Source: Rhodopirellula sp. (GTDB lineage: Bacteria > Planctomycetota > Planctomycetia > Pirellulales > Pirellulaceae). Taken from it: a stretch of DNA of 37,878 nucleotides. Below, piece by piece: positions 9,089-17,247 of the stretch; the stretch's first letter is position 1, and every line of letters begins with the position of its first letter. The translations under genes were made by a program, and so were the position numbers. Location of the stretch: assembly GCA_024644085.1 (NCBI GenBank), contig JAHELS010000036.1, positions 1 to 37,878 of the forward strand, given 5' to 3'. The notes under the pieces were generated by a model. That model was not told the origin of the DNA. It did no database searches and saw only the letters and a list, made by a program, of their open reading frames with translations.

Positions 9089-10264
9089 TCAAATTCGCGA
9101 GACGTACTGGCCACTGAGTCGCCGCACCAGGCGGCGCATCTCGAGAACGCTGATCACCGCGATGACTCGCTGCGCGGGTAATTCGCTCTTTCGAATCACT
9201 TCGTCGACCAGCGTGCTGGTCGAGTCGATTGCGTCGAGCACTTTGCGTTCAACTTCGTTCAGCGTCAACTCGGTTCCATTGCGCACTTCGCGACCCTCTT
9301 GCGTCTGGACGGGCTCGCGAACAGGTCCCAATTCTTCGAGAATGTCGTCGACGGTTTGCACAAGTTTAGCGCCGTCGCGGATCAATTGATTGCAGCCGCG
9401 TGAGGCGCGGCTCGTGATCGGTCCGGGCACCGCCAGGACTTCGCGGTTCTGCTCCGATGCGAGTCGTGCCGTGATCAACGCCCCACTGCGGTCGGGCGCT
9501 TCGACGACGAGAGTTGCGAGGGACAACCCTGAAATCAGTCGATTCCTTTGCGGGAACATCCCGCCGCGCGGCTTGGCCAGTGGGGCATATTCGCTGATGA
9601 CGGCGCCGTCGGCCGCGATTGCTTTGGCTAACCCCTCGTGCTCGATCGGATACATCTGCCCGAGCCCTCCACCGAGGACTGCGATCGTCCGGCCGCCCCC
9701 ATCGAGTGCCCCTTCGTGTGCAGCGGCATCGATTCCGCGTGCCAATCCGCTGACGACCGTCACGCCGGCCTTCGCCAGCGCGTAGGCAAACCGTTCGGCT
9801 TGCTTGAGTCCGTACACCGTTGCGTGCCGCGTGCCGACGATCGCCACGGCGATCTCGTCGTCGGCCACAACCTCGCCGCGAGCAAATAAGACCGGCGGTG
9901 CATCCGGCAAATCATTCAGCATCCGCGGATAGGCATCGCTCTCTCGGCAAACGATTGACGTTTCGTGCTCCCGGCACCATCGCACGATCGATTCAGCGTC
10001 GACGTGGTGCGACGCAGTGCGAATGGTATGGACCAATTTCGGGCCGATTCCGCGAACGGACGCCAATTCCGGGCCGGACGCCGAAAGCACCGCGCGACAG
10101 TCTCCGAATCGCTCGAGCAGGGAGGCGAGGGAGCGTGGGCCGATCCCCGGTAACATCGCCAATTTCAATGCATCAAGCGTCGTCCCGGGGATTTCACCCG
10201 TCGTCGCGGGAATTTCCGATTCGGCTGTGTGATCCGAAGAATGGCCGCTCACGTTGTATGCCAT
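9089..10264 (-). CDS. dprA: DNA-processing protein A (DprA/Smf)
   Basis: Single-stranded-DNA-binding protein that in transformable bacteria protects incoming DNA and loads RecA. The 391 residues show three parts. An N-terminal helix-hairpin-helix region runs over about 30-85 (LPGIGPRSLASLLERFG and VRGIGPKLV). A Rossmann-like domain follows with VGTRHATVYG, VSGLARGIDAAAH, the glycine-rich IAVLGGGL, and MFPQRNRLISGLS. A C-terminal winged-helix-like segment covers about 325-385, ending LEMRRLVRRLSG. The start is ATG at 10264, with no clear ribosome binding site. It is transcribed away from lepB and stands alone, with no topA or smg next to it. Competence itself cannot be inferred because dprA is widely conserved in non-competent bacteria. 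Confidence 0.95.
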   Translation of the reverse strand: MAYNVSGHSSDHTAESEIPATTGEIPGTTLDALKLAMLPGIGPRSLASLLERFGDCRAVLSASGPELASVRGIGPKLVHTIRTASHHVDAESIVRWCREHETSIVCRESDAYPRMLNDLPDAPPVLFARGEVVADDEIAVAIVGTRHATVYGLKQAERFAYALAKAGVTVVSGLARGIDAAAHEGALDGGGRTIAVLGGGLGQMYPIEHEGLAKAIAADGAVISEYAPLAKPRGGMFPQRNRLISGLSLATLVVEAPDRSGALITARLASEQNREVLAVPGPITSRASRGCNQLIRDGAKLVQTVDDILEELGPVREPVQTQEGREVRNGTELTLNEVERKVLDAIDSTSTLVDEVIRKSELPAQRVIAVISVLEMRRLVRRLSGQYVSRI

Positions 10265-10360
10265 GGATGTGGAAACGAAGGAAAACCTGTCAGTGGAGCG
10301 GCGGCATTATGGAGTGGCCCGATCCGCGACGTCAAACAGCCGGAGCCGTCGACGTGTTGG

Positions 10361-10526
10361 CGAATTGACACCCTCCCGTCAAACTGGGAGAAACAGGCGA
10401 GACAGCTAGCCATAGCATGCCTCTCTCTTGCCCTCGGATGTCGTGAAACTCGCGTTGTCGATCCGCATTGAATCGAAGTTTCGCGGCCGGCGGACAATAG
10501 CGTAGGATGCGACCGAATTGACACCC
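10361..10526 (+). repeat. pair of 13-base direct repeats before lepB
   Basis: CGAATTGACACCC occurs at 10361-10373 and again at 10514-10526, in the 287-base space between the divergent dprA and lepB genes. Each copy contains TTGACA, the -35 consensus. No good -10 element follows either copy at the right distance. The second copy lies only 26 bases before the lepB ATG. The copies could be regulator binding sites or alternative promoter elements. Nothing else is seen in 10265-10551. Confidence 0.4.
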
Positions 10527-10551
10527 ACCTCGAATCCGGATTGTCTCGCAA

Positions 10552-12558
10552 ATGGGAAAAGCCAAGTCTTCCGCAAAAAAACCGAAGCGGGAGAAGGAAA
10601 AGGTCGACGACCGCGAGCCAGCGGAGATTCGCGCCGAAGAATTTCGCGTTGGGGCCCAGCGGGAAACAGTCGAAGCGTTTGTCGTCGCATTCATTCTTGC
10701 TTTGTTGTTCCGCGCCTTTCTCGCCGAGGCGTTCGTGATCCCAACCGGCTCGATGGCGCCGACGTTGATGGGTGCTCACAAGGATCTGATTTGTGATCGA
10801 TGTGAACAACCGTTTCAATGCGGTGCAAGTCGCGAGCGTTCCGGGCCTGAAACGCAATTGGTTGTGGTTGCGGGCATTTGTCCGAATTGCCGGCATGTCA
10901 ACCCGATCGATCTTGCGGGCGATGCAAACCACGCGACCTTCAATGGCGATCGCATTCTCGTCAGCAAGTTCACCTACGCGCTATCGGATCCGCAGCGGTG
11001 GGACGTGATCGTTTTCAAGTATCCAGGGAATCCGAAACAGAATTACATCAAACGTCTGGTTGGATTGCCCAACGAAACATTGACGCTTCGGCATGGTGAC
11101 GTTTATGCGCGCCCGACCGGCAGCATCGAGCGGGATGAGATCTTGCGGAAGCCACCCGAGAAGTTGTTGGCGATGCGTCACCTGGTTTACAACACCGACT
11201 ATCAGTCCCCGCTTCTGATCAACGCAGACTATCCGAGCCGTTGGCAGCCTTGGCGCAAGGGCTCGCCCGGCCCCCCGAGCGATTCGTGGAAGATCGAGCG
11301 GTCCGAAGACGGAATGACCGCGACGCTTGATGGATCGGGCAGTGATCAATTGCAATGGCTGCGGTATTACCACCGTTGGCCCGACGATGACCAATGGGAA
11401 ACGGCCGAACAGGGAGGCTCGCTCTCCGACGTCGATCCTCACAGCAGCCGCGCGATTACCGACTTTTACGCGTACGATTCTTACGTCCAGGTCAACGCAA
11501 GTTACGTGTACGATGAGCGGCCGTCGACTCGAAGCGGCTCACGGCTTGAACGCATGCTTAACGGCGGCTATTCCAAAGGCGTGCTCAATTCCAAGTACCA
11601 AAGCGGCGCGGGACCGGCACAGTTCGGTCGGGCCGCGGAATGGGGTGGCCAGGACATCGGTAACCAGGATCTCGGCCGCGATGGGATGCATTGGGTCGGC
11701 GATCTGATTCTTGAAGCAGATGTCGAAACATCTGCTGGCGCCGAAGAATTGGTACTCGAACTTGTCGAGGCGGGTGTCCAATACCAGTGCGTGGTCGACT
11801 TGAATTCGGGGTCCGCGACGCTGCGCATCGATGACGTCGAGCCCCGATCATTTGATGGCGGCGATGGAGTTCCCAACGCTCAAACCGACCTCCGCGCAGG
11901 CGGCCGCCACCACATTCGGTTCAGTAACACGGATGACGAATTGCTGGTATGGGTGGACGATGAACTGGTCGAATTCGATCGACCCGCGACCTTCGATTCG
12001 CGATTGTTTCGGCCTGATCCCGATAACCATCCGCATTATCTCGAGTCCCACCCGCTCGACGCGGCACCCGCGGCGGTCGCCGTCCGTGGCGGCAATGCAA
12101 CCATCCACTCGCTGCGAATCGATCGCGATCAGTACTACATCGCAACGAAGGACAGCAGCGACGGGATATTCGATTACGACCGAACTGAATTGTGGCAATT
12201 GGCCGGCCGCGGCGTCAGCTTCGGCGAGATCCAGGCAATCTTCACGATGCCCGAGAAGTGGTCTGAGTTCGTGGGCTGGAATACTCGACGAAAAGTCAGT
12301 TTCGAGCTCGAGGACAAACAGTACTTTCCGATGGGCGACAACAGCCCCGAGAGTCTGGACGCGCGGTGTTGGGCCGGTACCAAACTGCGAATTCCACTAC
12401 CCCGTGGAGTCAATCGCGATGCATGGACGTGGTCGGACAAATCGTACGTTCCGCGTGAGTTGATGGTTGGCAAGGCGCTGGTTGTTTTCTGGCCGCACTC
12501 GTGGAACAAACCCGTGCCTTTCACGCCGAATATCAAGCGTATGAAACTGATCCGTTAA
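10552..12558 (+). CDS. lepB: signal peptidase I with zinc-ribbon and large beta-rich insertions
   Basis: Membrane-bound type I signal peptidase (family S26), which removes signal peptides outside the cytoplasmic membrane. A basic N-terminal tail (1-38) precedes one membrane helix (about 40-60). The catalytic serine is Ser67 in PTGSMAPTL, the general-base lysine is Lys167 in NYIKRLVGLP, and the conserved GDNS box is at 595-598 in PMGDNSPES. The chain has 668 residues against 200-320 in most bacteria. A four-cysteine motif at 81-113 (CDRC, Cys90, CPNC) looks like a small zinc ribbon placed between Ser and Lys. About 410 residues (180-590) lie between the Lys and GDNS boxes. Within that stretch, 380-525 is beta-strand-rich (WVGDLILEADVET, HHIRFSNTDDELLVWVDDEL) and resembles LamG / family-16-like jelly rolls. 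The core motifs are intact, so the enzyme should be active. lptB follows 23 bases later. Confidence 0.93.
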   Translation: MGKAKSSAKKPKREKEKVDDREPAEIRAEEFRVGAQRETVEAFVVAFILALLFRAFLAEAFVIPTGSMAPTLMGAHKDLICDRCEQPFQCGASRERSGPETQLVVVAGICPNCRHVNPIDLAGDANHATFNGDRILVSKFTYALSDPQRWDVIVFKYPGNPKQNYIKRLVGLPNETLTLRHGDVYARPTGSIERDEILRKPPEKLLAMRHLVYNTDYQSPLLINADYPSRWQPWRKGSPGPPSDSWKIERSEDGMTATLDGSGSDQLQWLRYYHRWPDDDQWETAEQGGSLSDVDPHSSRAITDFYAYDSYVQVNASYVYDERPSTRSGSRLERMLNGGYSKGVLNSKYQSGAGPAQFGRAAEWGGQDIGNQDLGRDGMHWVGDLILEADVETSAGAEELVLELVEAGVQYQCVVDLNSGSATLRIDDVEPRSFDGGDGVPNAQTDLRAGGRHHIRFSNTDDELLVWVDDELVEFDRPATFDSRLFRPDPDNHPHYLESHPLDAAPAAVAVRGGNATIHSLRIDRDQYYIATKDSSDGIFDYDRTELWQLAGRGVSFGEIQAIFTMPEKWSEFVGWNTRRKVSFELEDKQYFPMGDNSPESLDARCWAGTKLRIPLPRGVNRDAWTWSDKSYVPRELMVGKALVVFWPHSWNKPVPFTPNIKRMKLIR

Positions 12559-12581
12559 GGACGACAAAAGGAATGGCTGGA

Positions 12582-13442
12582 ATGGAATCCTTGATATCCG
12601 ATTCAGATTCGGACACCGACGCGTCGACCGGGCCGGTCCTCGAGGCAGTTGGCTTGCAGAAGACCTACGGTCGTCGTCGAGTGGTCGATGGCGTGAATCT
12701 GCAGGTGGGGTCGACCGAAATTGTTGGGCTTTTGGGGCCCAATGGTGCCGGAAAATCGACCAGCTTCCGAATGATTTGCGGCATGATCGAACCCGATCGC
12801 GGACGTGTTTATCTTGATGGCCGCGACGTTACGAATTGGCCGATGTTTCGTCGTGCGCGCGACGGTCATATGGGTTACCTGCCCCAGGAACCGAGCGTCT
12901 TTAAGAAACTGACAGTCGAGCAAAACATCTCGGCACTTCTGGAACTGCTTGGCATGGACCGAGCCGCACGCCGTGAACGAACCGATGAGTTGCTGGAAGA
13001 ATTCAATATCGCGCACATCCGAAAGAATCGCGCCGGGGGACTCAGCGGTGGCGAGCGACGGCGTCTCGAGATTGCCCGGTGCCTGGTCTCCGACCCGAAA
13101 ATCGTGATGCTCGACGAACCCTTCGCGGGAATCGATCCAGTGACCGTTCAGTCGATCCAGGGCGTCATCACACAGTTGCGCAACAGCGGCATCAGCGTGT
13201 TGATCACCGACCACGCCGCCCGTGAGATTCTCGGCACAGTCGATCGTTGCTACGTGATTTACCAGGGACAGGTCCTGGTCGATGGCACCCCCGAAGAAGT
13301 CAAACAACATCCCAAAGTCCGCGAAGAGTATCTCGGGGATCTGGATTCTGCTGATGCGAAGCCGTCGGTCGTTCCGCGACCCCATTTTCGCACCGACCGC
13401 CCACAGCGCTCAACACGAAAAAGACGCGTGACCGACGTCTGA
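12582..13442 (+). CDS. lptB: LPS export ABC transporter ATP-binding protein LptB
   Basis: Cytoplasmic ATPase that powers lipopolysaccharide extraction with LptF/LptG. Visible motifs are Walker A GPNGAGKST, the Q-loop GYLPQEPSVFKKLTVEQN typical of LptB, the signature LSGGERRRLEIARCL, Walker B IVMLDEPFAGIDP and the H-loop histidine in ITDHAAREIL. There are 286 residues from ATG 12582. An ATG at 12573 and a frame open to 12501 also exist, but the AAAAGGA site at 12566-12572 sits nine bases before 12582. A short acidic, serine-rich N-terminal tail and a basic C-terminal tail of about 35 residues (RPQRSTRKRRVTD) exceed the usual 240-residue family length. It follows lepB directly, so an envelope-biogenesis operon is likely. 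lptA/lptC are not adjacent. Confidence 0.93.
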   Translation: MESLISDSDSDTDASTGPVLEAVGLQKTYGRRRVVDGVNLQVGSTEIVGLLGPNGAGKSTSFRMICGMIEPDRGRVYLDGRDVTNWPMFRRARDGHMGYLPQEPSVFKKLTVEQNISALLELLGMDRAARRERTDELLEEFNIAHIRKNRAGGLSGGERRRLEIARCLVSDPKIVMLDEPFAGIDPVTVQSIQGVITQLRNSGISVLITDHAAREILGTVDRCYVIYQGQVLVDGTPEEVKQHPKVREEYLGDLDSADAKPSVVPRPHFRTDRPQRSTRKRRVTDV

Positions 13443-13592
13443 GGCGACGCCGCGGCCGAGTCAGGATCCTCCGCGCGTTCACGGAAACAGTGAACCTTCG
13501 CGTGGTCCGCGTGAGTCGGTTTCTTTGCCGGCCGGGCTCTGGTAAATTCCCTGCGTCGCGGACGACCGCCGCGGAATCGTTTGCGAACTAAC

Positions 13593-13679
13593 GGATGGGT
13601 GGCCGAGTGGTCGAAGGCACCAGTCTTGAAAACTGGCGTACGTTTGCGCGTACCGTGGGTTCGAATCCCACCCCATCCG
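13593..13679 (+). tRNA. tRNA-Ser (anticodon UGA)
   Basis: Complete class II cloverleaf. The acceptor stem GGATGGG/CCCATCC is at 13593-13599 and 13672-13678 with discriminator G13679. The anticodon stem CCAGT/ACTGG encloses the loop CTTGAAA with anticodon TGA. A long variable arm (GTACG paired with CGTAC) marks serine, and the T arm is GTGGG-TTCGAAT-CCCAC. CCA is not encoded. It would read UCA-type serine codons. It lies 150 bases after lptB. That gap holds a short inverted repeat GTTCAC-N7-GTGAAC at 13477-13495 and nothing else recognised. Confidence 0.96.
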
Positions 13680-13725
13680 CTCGCTAGTCGTGCAACACGT
13701 TTGCTTTTCAAAGAGGACCGCGCGA

Positions 13726-14361
13726 GTGGGCCAAGTCACCAAAATCGAACACCCGCTGGTCGAGCATCATCTTTGCCGCGTCCGCGATTGCGAGTCGCGG
13801 CCCGGCGAATTTCGCGATGCGGTCCAGCGGTTGGCGGTGCTGATCGGGGTCTATGCGACGCGTGATTTGCCTGTTCAAAGCGTCGTGGTCCGTACGCCGC
13901 TGGCCGATGCCGATTGCCAACAACTCTCGGTGCGAATTGGTTTGGTTCCAATTCTTCGCGCCGGTTTGGGAATGGTCGATCCCCTTCAGGATCTGTTGCC
14001 CGACTCGGCGGTTTGGCATTTGGGACTCTATCGCAATGAAGAAACCGCCGAACCGGTTGGCTACTATGACAAGTTGCCCAACACGGGCGCGCCGAACGTG
14101 GCGCTCGTGTTGGATCCGATGCTGGCCACTGGTGGTTCGGTCGACCTTGTGGTTCGGCGGCTGATGAAATGGGGCGTGGATGAGATTCGCGTTCTCAGCA
14201 TCATCGCGTCACAAGCAGGCTTGGAGCGTGTCAATCGAGACTTTCCCGATGTGAAGGTCTACGTGGCCGCGATCGATCCGGTGCTGAACGATCAATCGTT
14301 TATAGTTCCCGGTCTTGGCGATGCCGGCGACCGCATCTTTGACACGCCGCAGCAGGGCTAG
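13726..14361 (+). CDS. upp: uracil phosphoribosyltransferase
   Basis: Converts uracil and PRPP to UMP in pyrimidine salvage. The family N-terminus KIEHPLVEHHLCRVRD is present, along with RAGLGMVD, the PRPP-binding loop LVLDPMLATGGS, and the C-terminal uracil-binding FIVPGLGDAGDRIFDT. GTG at 13726 gives 211 residues, the normal family length, and has AAGAGGA eight bases upstream. A GTG at 13690 would add twelve residues and start immediately after the tRNA, which is less likely. The nucleoside transporter gene follows after 30 bases, so the two probably form a salvage operon. Confidence 0.95.
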   Translation: MGQVTKIEHPLVEHHLCRVRDCESRPGEFRDAVQRLAVLIGVYATRDLPVQSVVVRTPLADADCQQLSVRIGLVPILRAGLGMVDPLQDLLPDSAVWHLGLYRNEETAEPVGYYDKLPNTGAPNVALVLDPMLATGGSVDLVVRRLMKWGVDEIRVLSIIASQAGLERVNRDFPDVKVYVAAIDPVLNDQSFIVPGLGDAGDRIFDTPQQG

Positions 14362-14391
14362 ATCGCTGCGACTTCTCACGAGGCGAGAATC

Positions 14392-15648
14392 ATGCAGGCG
14401 AGATTGATTTGTGCGTTTGGGTTGATCGTCTTCGTCGCACTTGCGTGGTTGATCAGCAGTGATCGTCGCCGGTTCCCTGTTCGTGTTGTCGTGGGCGGAT
14501 TGCTGCTGCAACTGCTGTTGGCGTTCACAGTCCTGCGGACTGCGCCCGGGCGTTGGTTATTCGAGCGAATCGGCGATGCCTTCACAGCCGTGATGGAGAC
14601 GGTGAACGATGGCAGCGGGTTTCTGTTTACCGCTGGCGGCGAGAATCCGCTTGGAGATTCATTGTTGGGAACGTTCGCTTTCGGCGTACTTCCCACCGTC
14701 ATCTTTTTCTCCTCGTTGATGAGCATTTTGTATTACGTCGGCGTGATGCAGCGCGTGGTCTGGGCAATGGCATGGGTCATGCGATTCACGCTCGGGACAA
14801 GCGGCGCGGAAACGTTGGCTGCTGCCGCGAACGTCTTCGTCGGACATACCGAGGCACCGCTCGTCGTCCGACCGTACCTGCCGACGATGACGCGGAGTGA
14901 GCTGTGCGCGATGATGACAGGCGGTTTCGCGACGGTCACCGGTGGCTTGCTTGGCGTTTATGCCGGGATGGGAATCGACATCTCGCATTTGTTGACCGCC
15001 TCGATCATCAGTGCCCCCGCGGCCTTGCTGATCGCAAAGGTGATGGTACCGGAGACCGAGCCGGACCAAGTCATCGCTGAGATGACAATGTCGCCGCCAA
15101 GCGAACACGTCAACTTGATTGCCGCGGCGGTGGACGGTGCCAGCGAAGGATTGAAACTTGCCCTGAACGTCGGTGCCATGTTGATCGCGTTCCTGGCGCT
15201 GCTCGCTCTGGTCGACGTGATTCTCGGATACGGGTGTGCCCAGGCCGGTTGGTTGAATGCTGCGGGCGAGCCGCAGATCACGCTGGGCGTGATTCTCGGT
15301 TACCTCTGTTGGCCGCTGGCGTGGTTACTCGGTATCCCGGCCGAGGAATGCCTCGCAGGGGGTCGACTGATCGGGTTGAAGACCGTGGCCAACGAATTCA
15401 TCGCATACGATGCTTTGGGGAAGCTCGACGTCGGCGCCGGCGGCGCGATCAGCGAGCGGACCGCCACCGTGTTGACCTATGCATTGGCCGGATTCAGCAA
15501 TTTCGGCGCGATCGGTATCCAGGTTGGCGGAATCGGAGGTTTGGAGCCATCGCGAAAAAACGATCTGGCCCGGCTGGGATTGCGAGCGATGTTCGGCGGG
15601 CTGCTTGCCTGTTGCATGACCGGAGCGGTCGCCGGTCTGTTGCTGTAG
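14392..15648 (+). CDS. concentrative nucleoside transporter (CNT/NupC family)
   Basis: Integral membrane symporter that imports nucleosides with Na+ or H+. The 418 residues contain about ten hydrophobic segments. Family motifs are visible: GDSLLGTFAFGVLPTVIFFS, LGTSGAETLAAAANVFVGHTE across about 140-160, MMTGGFATVTGGLLGVYAGMG, and a C-terminal half with LKTVANEFIAYDALGKL and YALAGFSNFGAIGIQVGGIG. The G-E-T/A nucleoside-binding region (SGAETLAAAANVFVGHTE) is intact. It has a GAGG ribosome binding site about nine bases upstream of the ATG and follows upp in the same direction. Substrate range is unknown; pairing with upp suggests pyrimidine nucleosides. It converges on citrate synthase. Confidence 0.93.
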   Translation: MQARLICAFGLIVFVALAWLISSDRRRFPVRVVVGGLLLQLLLAFTVLRTAPGRWLFERIGDAFTAVMETVNDGSGFLFTAGGENPLGDSLLGTFAFGVLPTVIFFSSLMSILYYVGVMQRVVWAMAWVMRFTLGTSGAETLAAAANVFVGHTEAPLVVRPYLPTMTRSELCAMMTGGFATVTGGLLGVYAGMGIDISHLLTASIISAPAALLIAKVMVPETEPDQVIAEMTMSPPSEHVNLIAAAVDGASEGLKLALNVGAMLIAFLALLALVDVILGYGCAQAGWLNAAGEPQITLGVILGYLCWPLAWLLGIPAEECLAGGRLIGLKTVANEFIAYDALGKLDVGAGGAISERTATVLTYALAGFSNFGAIGIQVGGIGGLEPSRKNDLARLGLRAMFGGLLACCMTGAVAGLLL

Positions 15649-15699
15649 CGCGCGTGGGCCTGGGGTCACGTTCTGCTTTTGCTCGTCACGAATGATCGA

Positions 15700-17016
15700 T
15701 CAGCTACGCTGTTCGATTGGGACGAAGTCACGTTCGTTGCACCCGGTGTACACCTGTCGCGGTCGATTGATGCGTGTCGCCGGGTTCGCGTGCATTTCCC
15801 GCCAATGTGCAATCCATCCCGGCAACCTGCCAATCGCGAACAGCACGGTAAACATTTGGATCGGGATTCCCAGTGCGCGGTAGATCACACCTGAGTAGAA
15901 GTCGACGTTGGGATAGAGTTTTCGCTCGATGAAGTATTCGTCTTTCAGCGCGACCTCTTCGAGTTTTTGTGCAACTTCGAATAGCGGATCGTCGAGATCC
16001 AGCTTGGCCAGCAGCTTGTCGCAACTGGCACGAATGATGGTGGCACGAGGGTCGAAGTTCTTGTAGACGCGATGTCCGAAGCCCATCAGGCGGAAATTGT
16101 TCTCCTTGTCCTTGGCCATGTCAACGTACTTTTGAACATTGCCACCGTCGGATGCGATCTTCTCGAGCATGTTCACGCAGGCTTCGTTGGCACCTCCGTG
16201 CAGCGGTCCCCAGAGGGCACCGATACCGGCCGAGATCGAAGCAAACAGGTTCGCATTGCTGCTGCCGACCATCCGAACGGTCGACGTGCTGCAGTTCTGT
16301 TCATGATCCGCATGCACGATCAACAACAAATTGAGTGCTTCTGCGAAGTCGGGATCGACCAGGTAATCGTGCGCCGGAGTGGCGAACATCATGTGCAGAA
16401 AATTCTCACAATAGCTCAGTTCATTGTTCGGATAGATGAAGGGTTGTCCCATCGATTTCTTGTAACTGTACGCCGCGATGGTCGGCAATTTCGCAAGCAA
16501 TCGATCGATTGAGATCTCGACCTGACCGGTATCGTTAACGTCCATCGAGTCCTGGTAAAAAGTCGACAGCGCGCCGACAACGCTGCTGAGAATGGCCATC
16601 GGGTGCGCGTCGCGGGGGAATCCGTTGTAGAACGACCGCATGTCTTCGTGGATCATCGTGTGTTCACGAATTCCCTGGCGGAATGCCGCTGCGCGTTCCG
16701 CATTGGGCAACTCGCCGTAAATCAACAGGTAGGCAGTTTCGATAAAGTCGCTCTTTGCCGCCAACTGTTCGATGGGGTAGCCGCGGTAACGCAAGATCCC
16801 TTTCTCACCGTCAAGAAACGTGATCGCGCTGCGCGTGCTGCCGGTATTTACGAACCCTTCGTCGAGGGTGATCAGGCCGGTCTTGCTTCGCAGTTGGCTG
16901 ATGTCGATCGCGCGTTCTCCCTCACTCCCTTCGACCACGGACAGCTCGAGTTCCTGGTCACCGTAGATCAGTTTCGCGGTATCGGTTTCTTGCAATTCCA
17001 GGTTGGCAGTGCTCAT
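15700..17016 (-). CDS. gltA: citrate synthase
   Basis: Condenses acetyl-CoA and oxaloacetate in the TCA cycle, and is the natural sink for acetyl-CoA from the beta-oxidation operon. The 438 residues include the N-terminal beta domain of type II (hexameric) enzymes (AKLIYGDQELELSVVEGS). The catalytic residues sit in HEQNCSTSTVR, WGPLHGGANEAC (His) and GFGHRVYKNFDPRA (His), and NVDFYSGV near the C-terminus supplies the aspartate. ATG at 17016 gives the standard type II N-terminus; the frame is open to 17103. The 231 bases upstream hold a 7-base inverted repeat (CAGCTGC/GCAGCTG) that overlaps the leader, but no convincing promoter. Confidence 0.96.
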   Translation of the reverse strand: MSTANLELQETDTAKLIYGDQELELSVVEGSEGERAIDISQLRSKTGLITLDEGFVNTGSTRSAITFLDGEKGILRYRGYPIEQLAAKSDFIETAYLLIYGELPNAERAAAFRQGIREHTMIHEDMRSFYNGFPRDAHPMAILSSVVGALSTFYQDSMDVNDTGQVEISIDRLLAKLPTIAAYSYKKSMGQPFIYPNNELSYCENFLHMMFATPAHDYLVDPDFAEALNLLLIVHADHEQNCSTSTVRMVGSSNANLFASISAGIGALWGPLHGGANEACVNMLEKIASDGGNVQKYVDMAKDKENNFRLMGFGHRVYKNFDPRATIIRASCDKLLAKLDLDDPLFEVAQKLEEVALKDEYFIERKLYPNVDFYSGVIYRALGIPIQMFTVLFAIGRLPGWIAHWREMHANPATRINRPRQVYTGCNERDFVPIEQRS

Positions 17017-17247
17017 CAGCGATTCCACAGAGAAAACGTACAGAGATTCAGGACAGCTGCGACCGCGGGCGGGTTGCAGCTGGGACATACAAAAGAGAAG
17101 CAACAGCGCAGTTTAGCGGTGCCGATGGCGCGGGACAATCAGACGTCCATGGCGGGCGGTAGAACGCCGCAAAGTCCCGCTCCAGCAAGAAGCGGAGCCG
17201 ACTGAAACTGCCTCACCCGCCCGCCATTGTTCTCCCAGCCGGCGAAC

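Noticed and set aside
10249-10932. 227-codon minus-strand ORF between dprA and lepB
   Set aside because: It overlaps both the dprA start and the conserved N-terminus of the signal peptidase, and shows no domain or signal of its own.
13477-13495. Terminator after lptB (GTTCAC-N7-GTGAAC)
   Set aside because: The stem is short and no T-run follows, so it was only mentioned with the tRNA and not called as a terminator.
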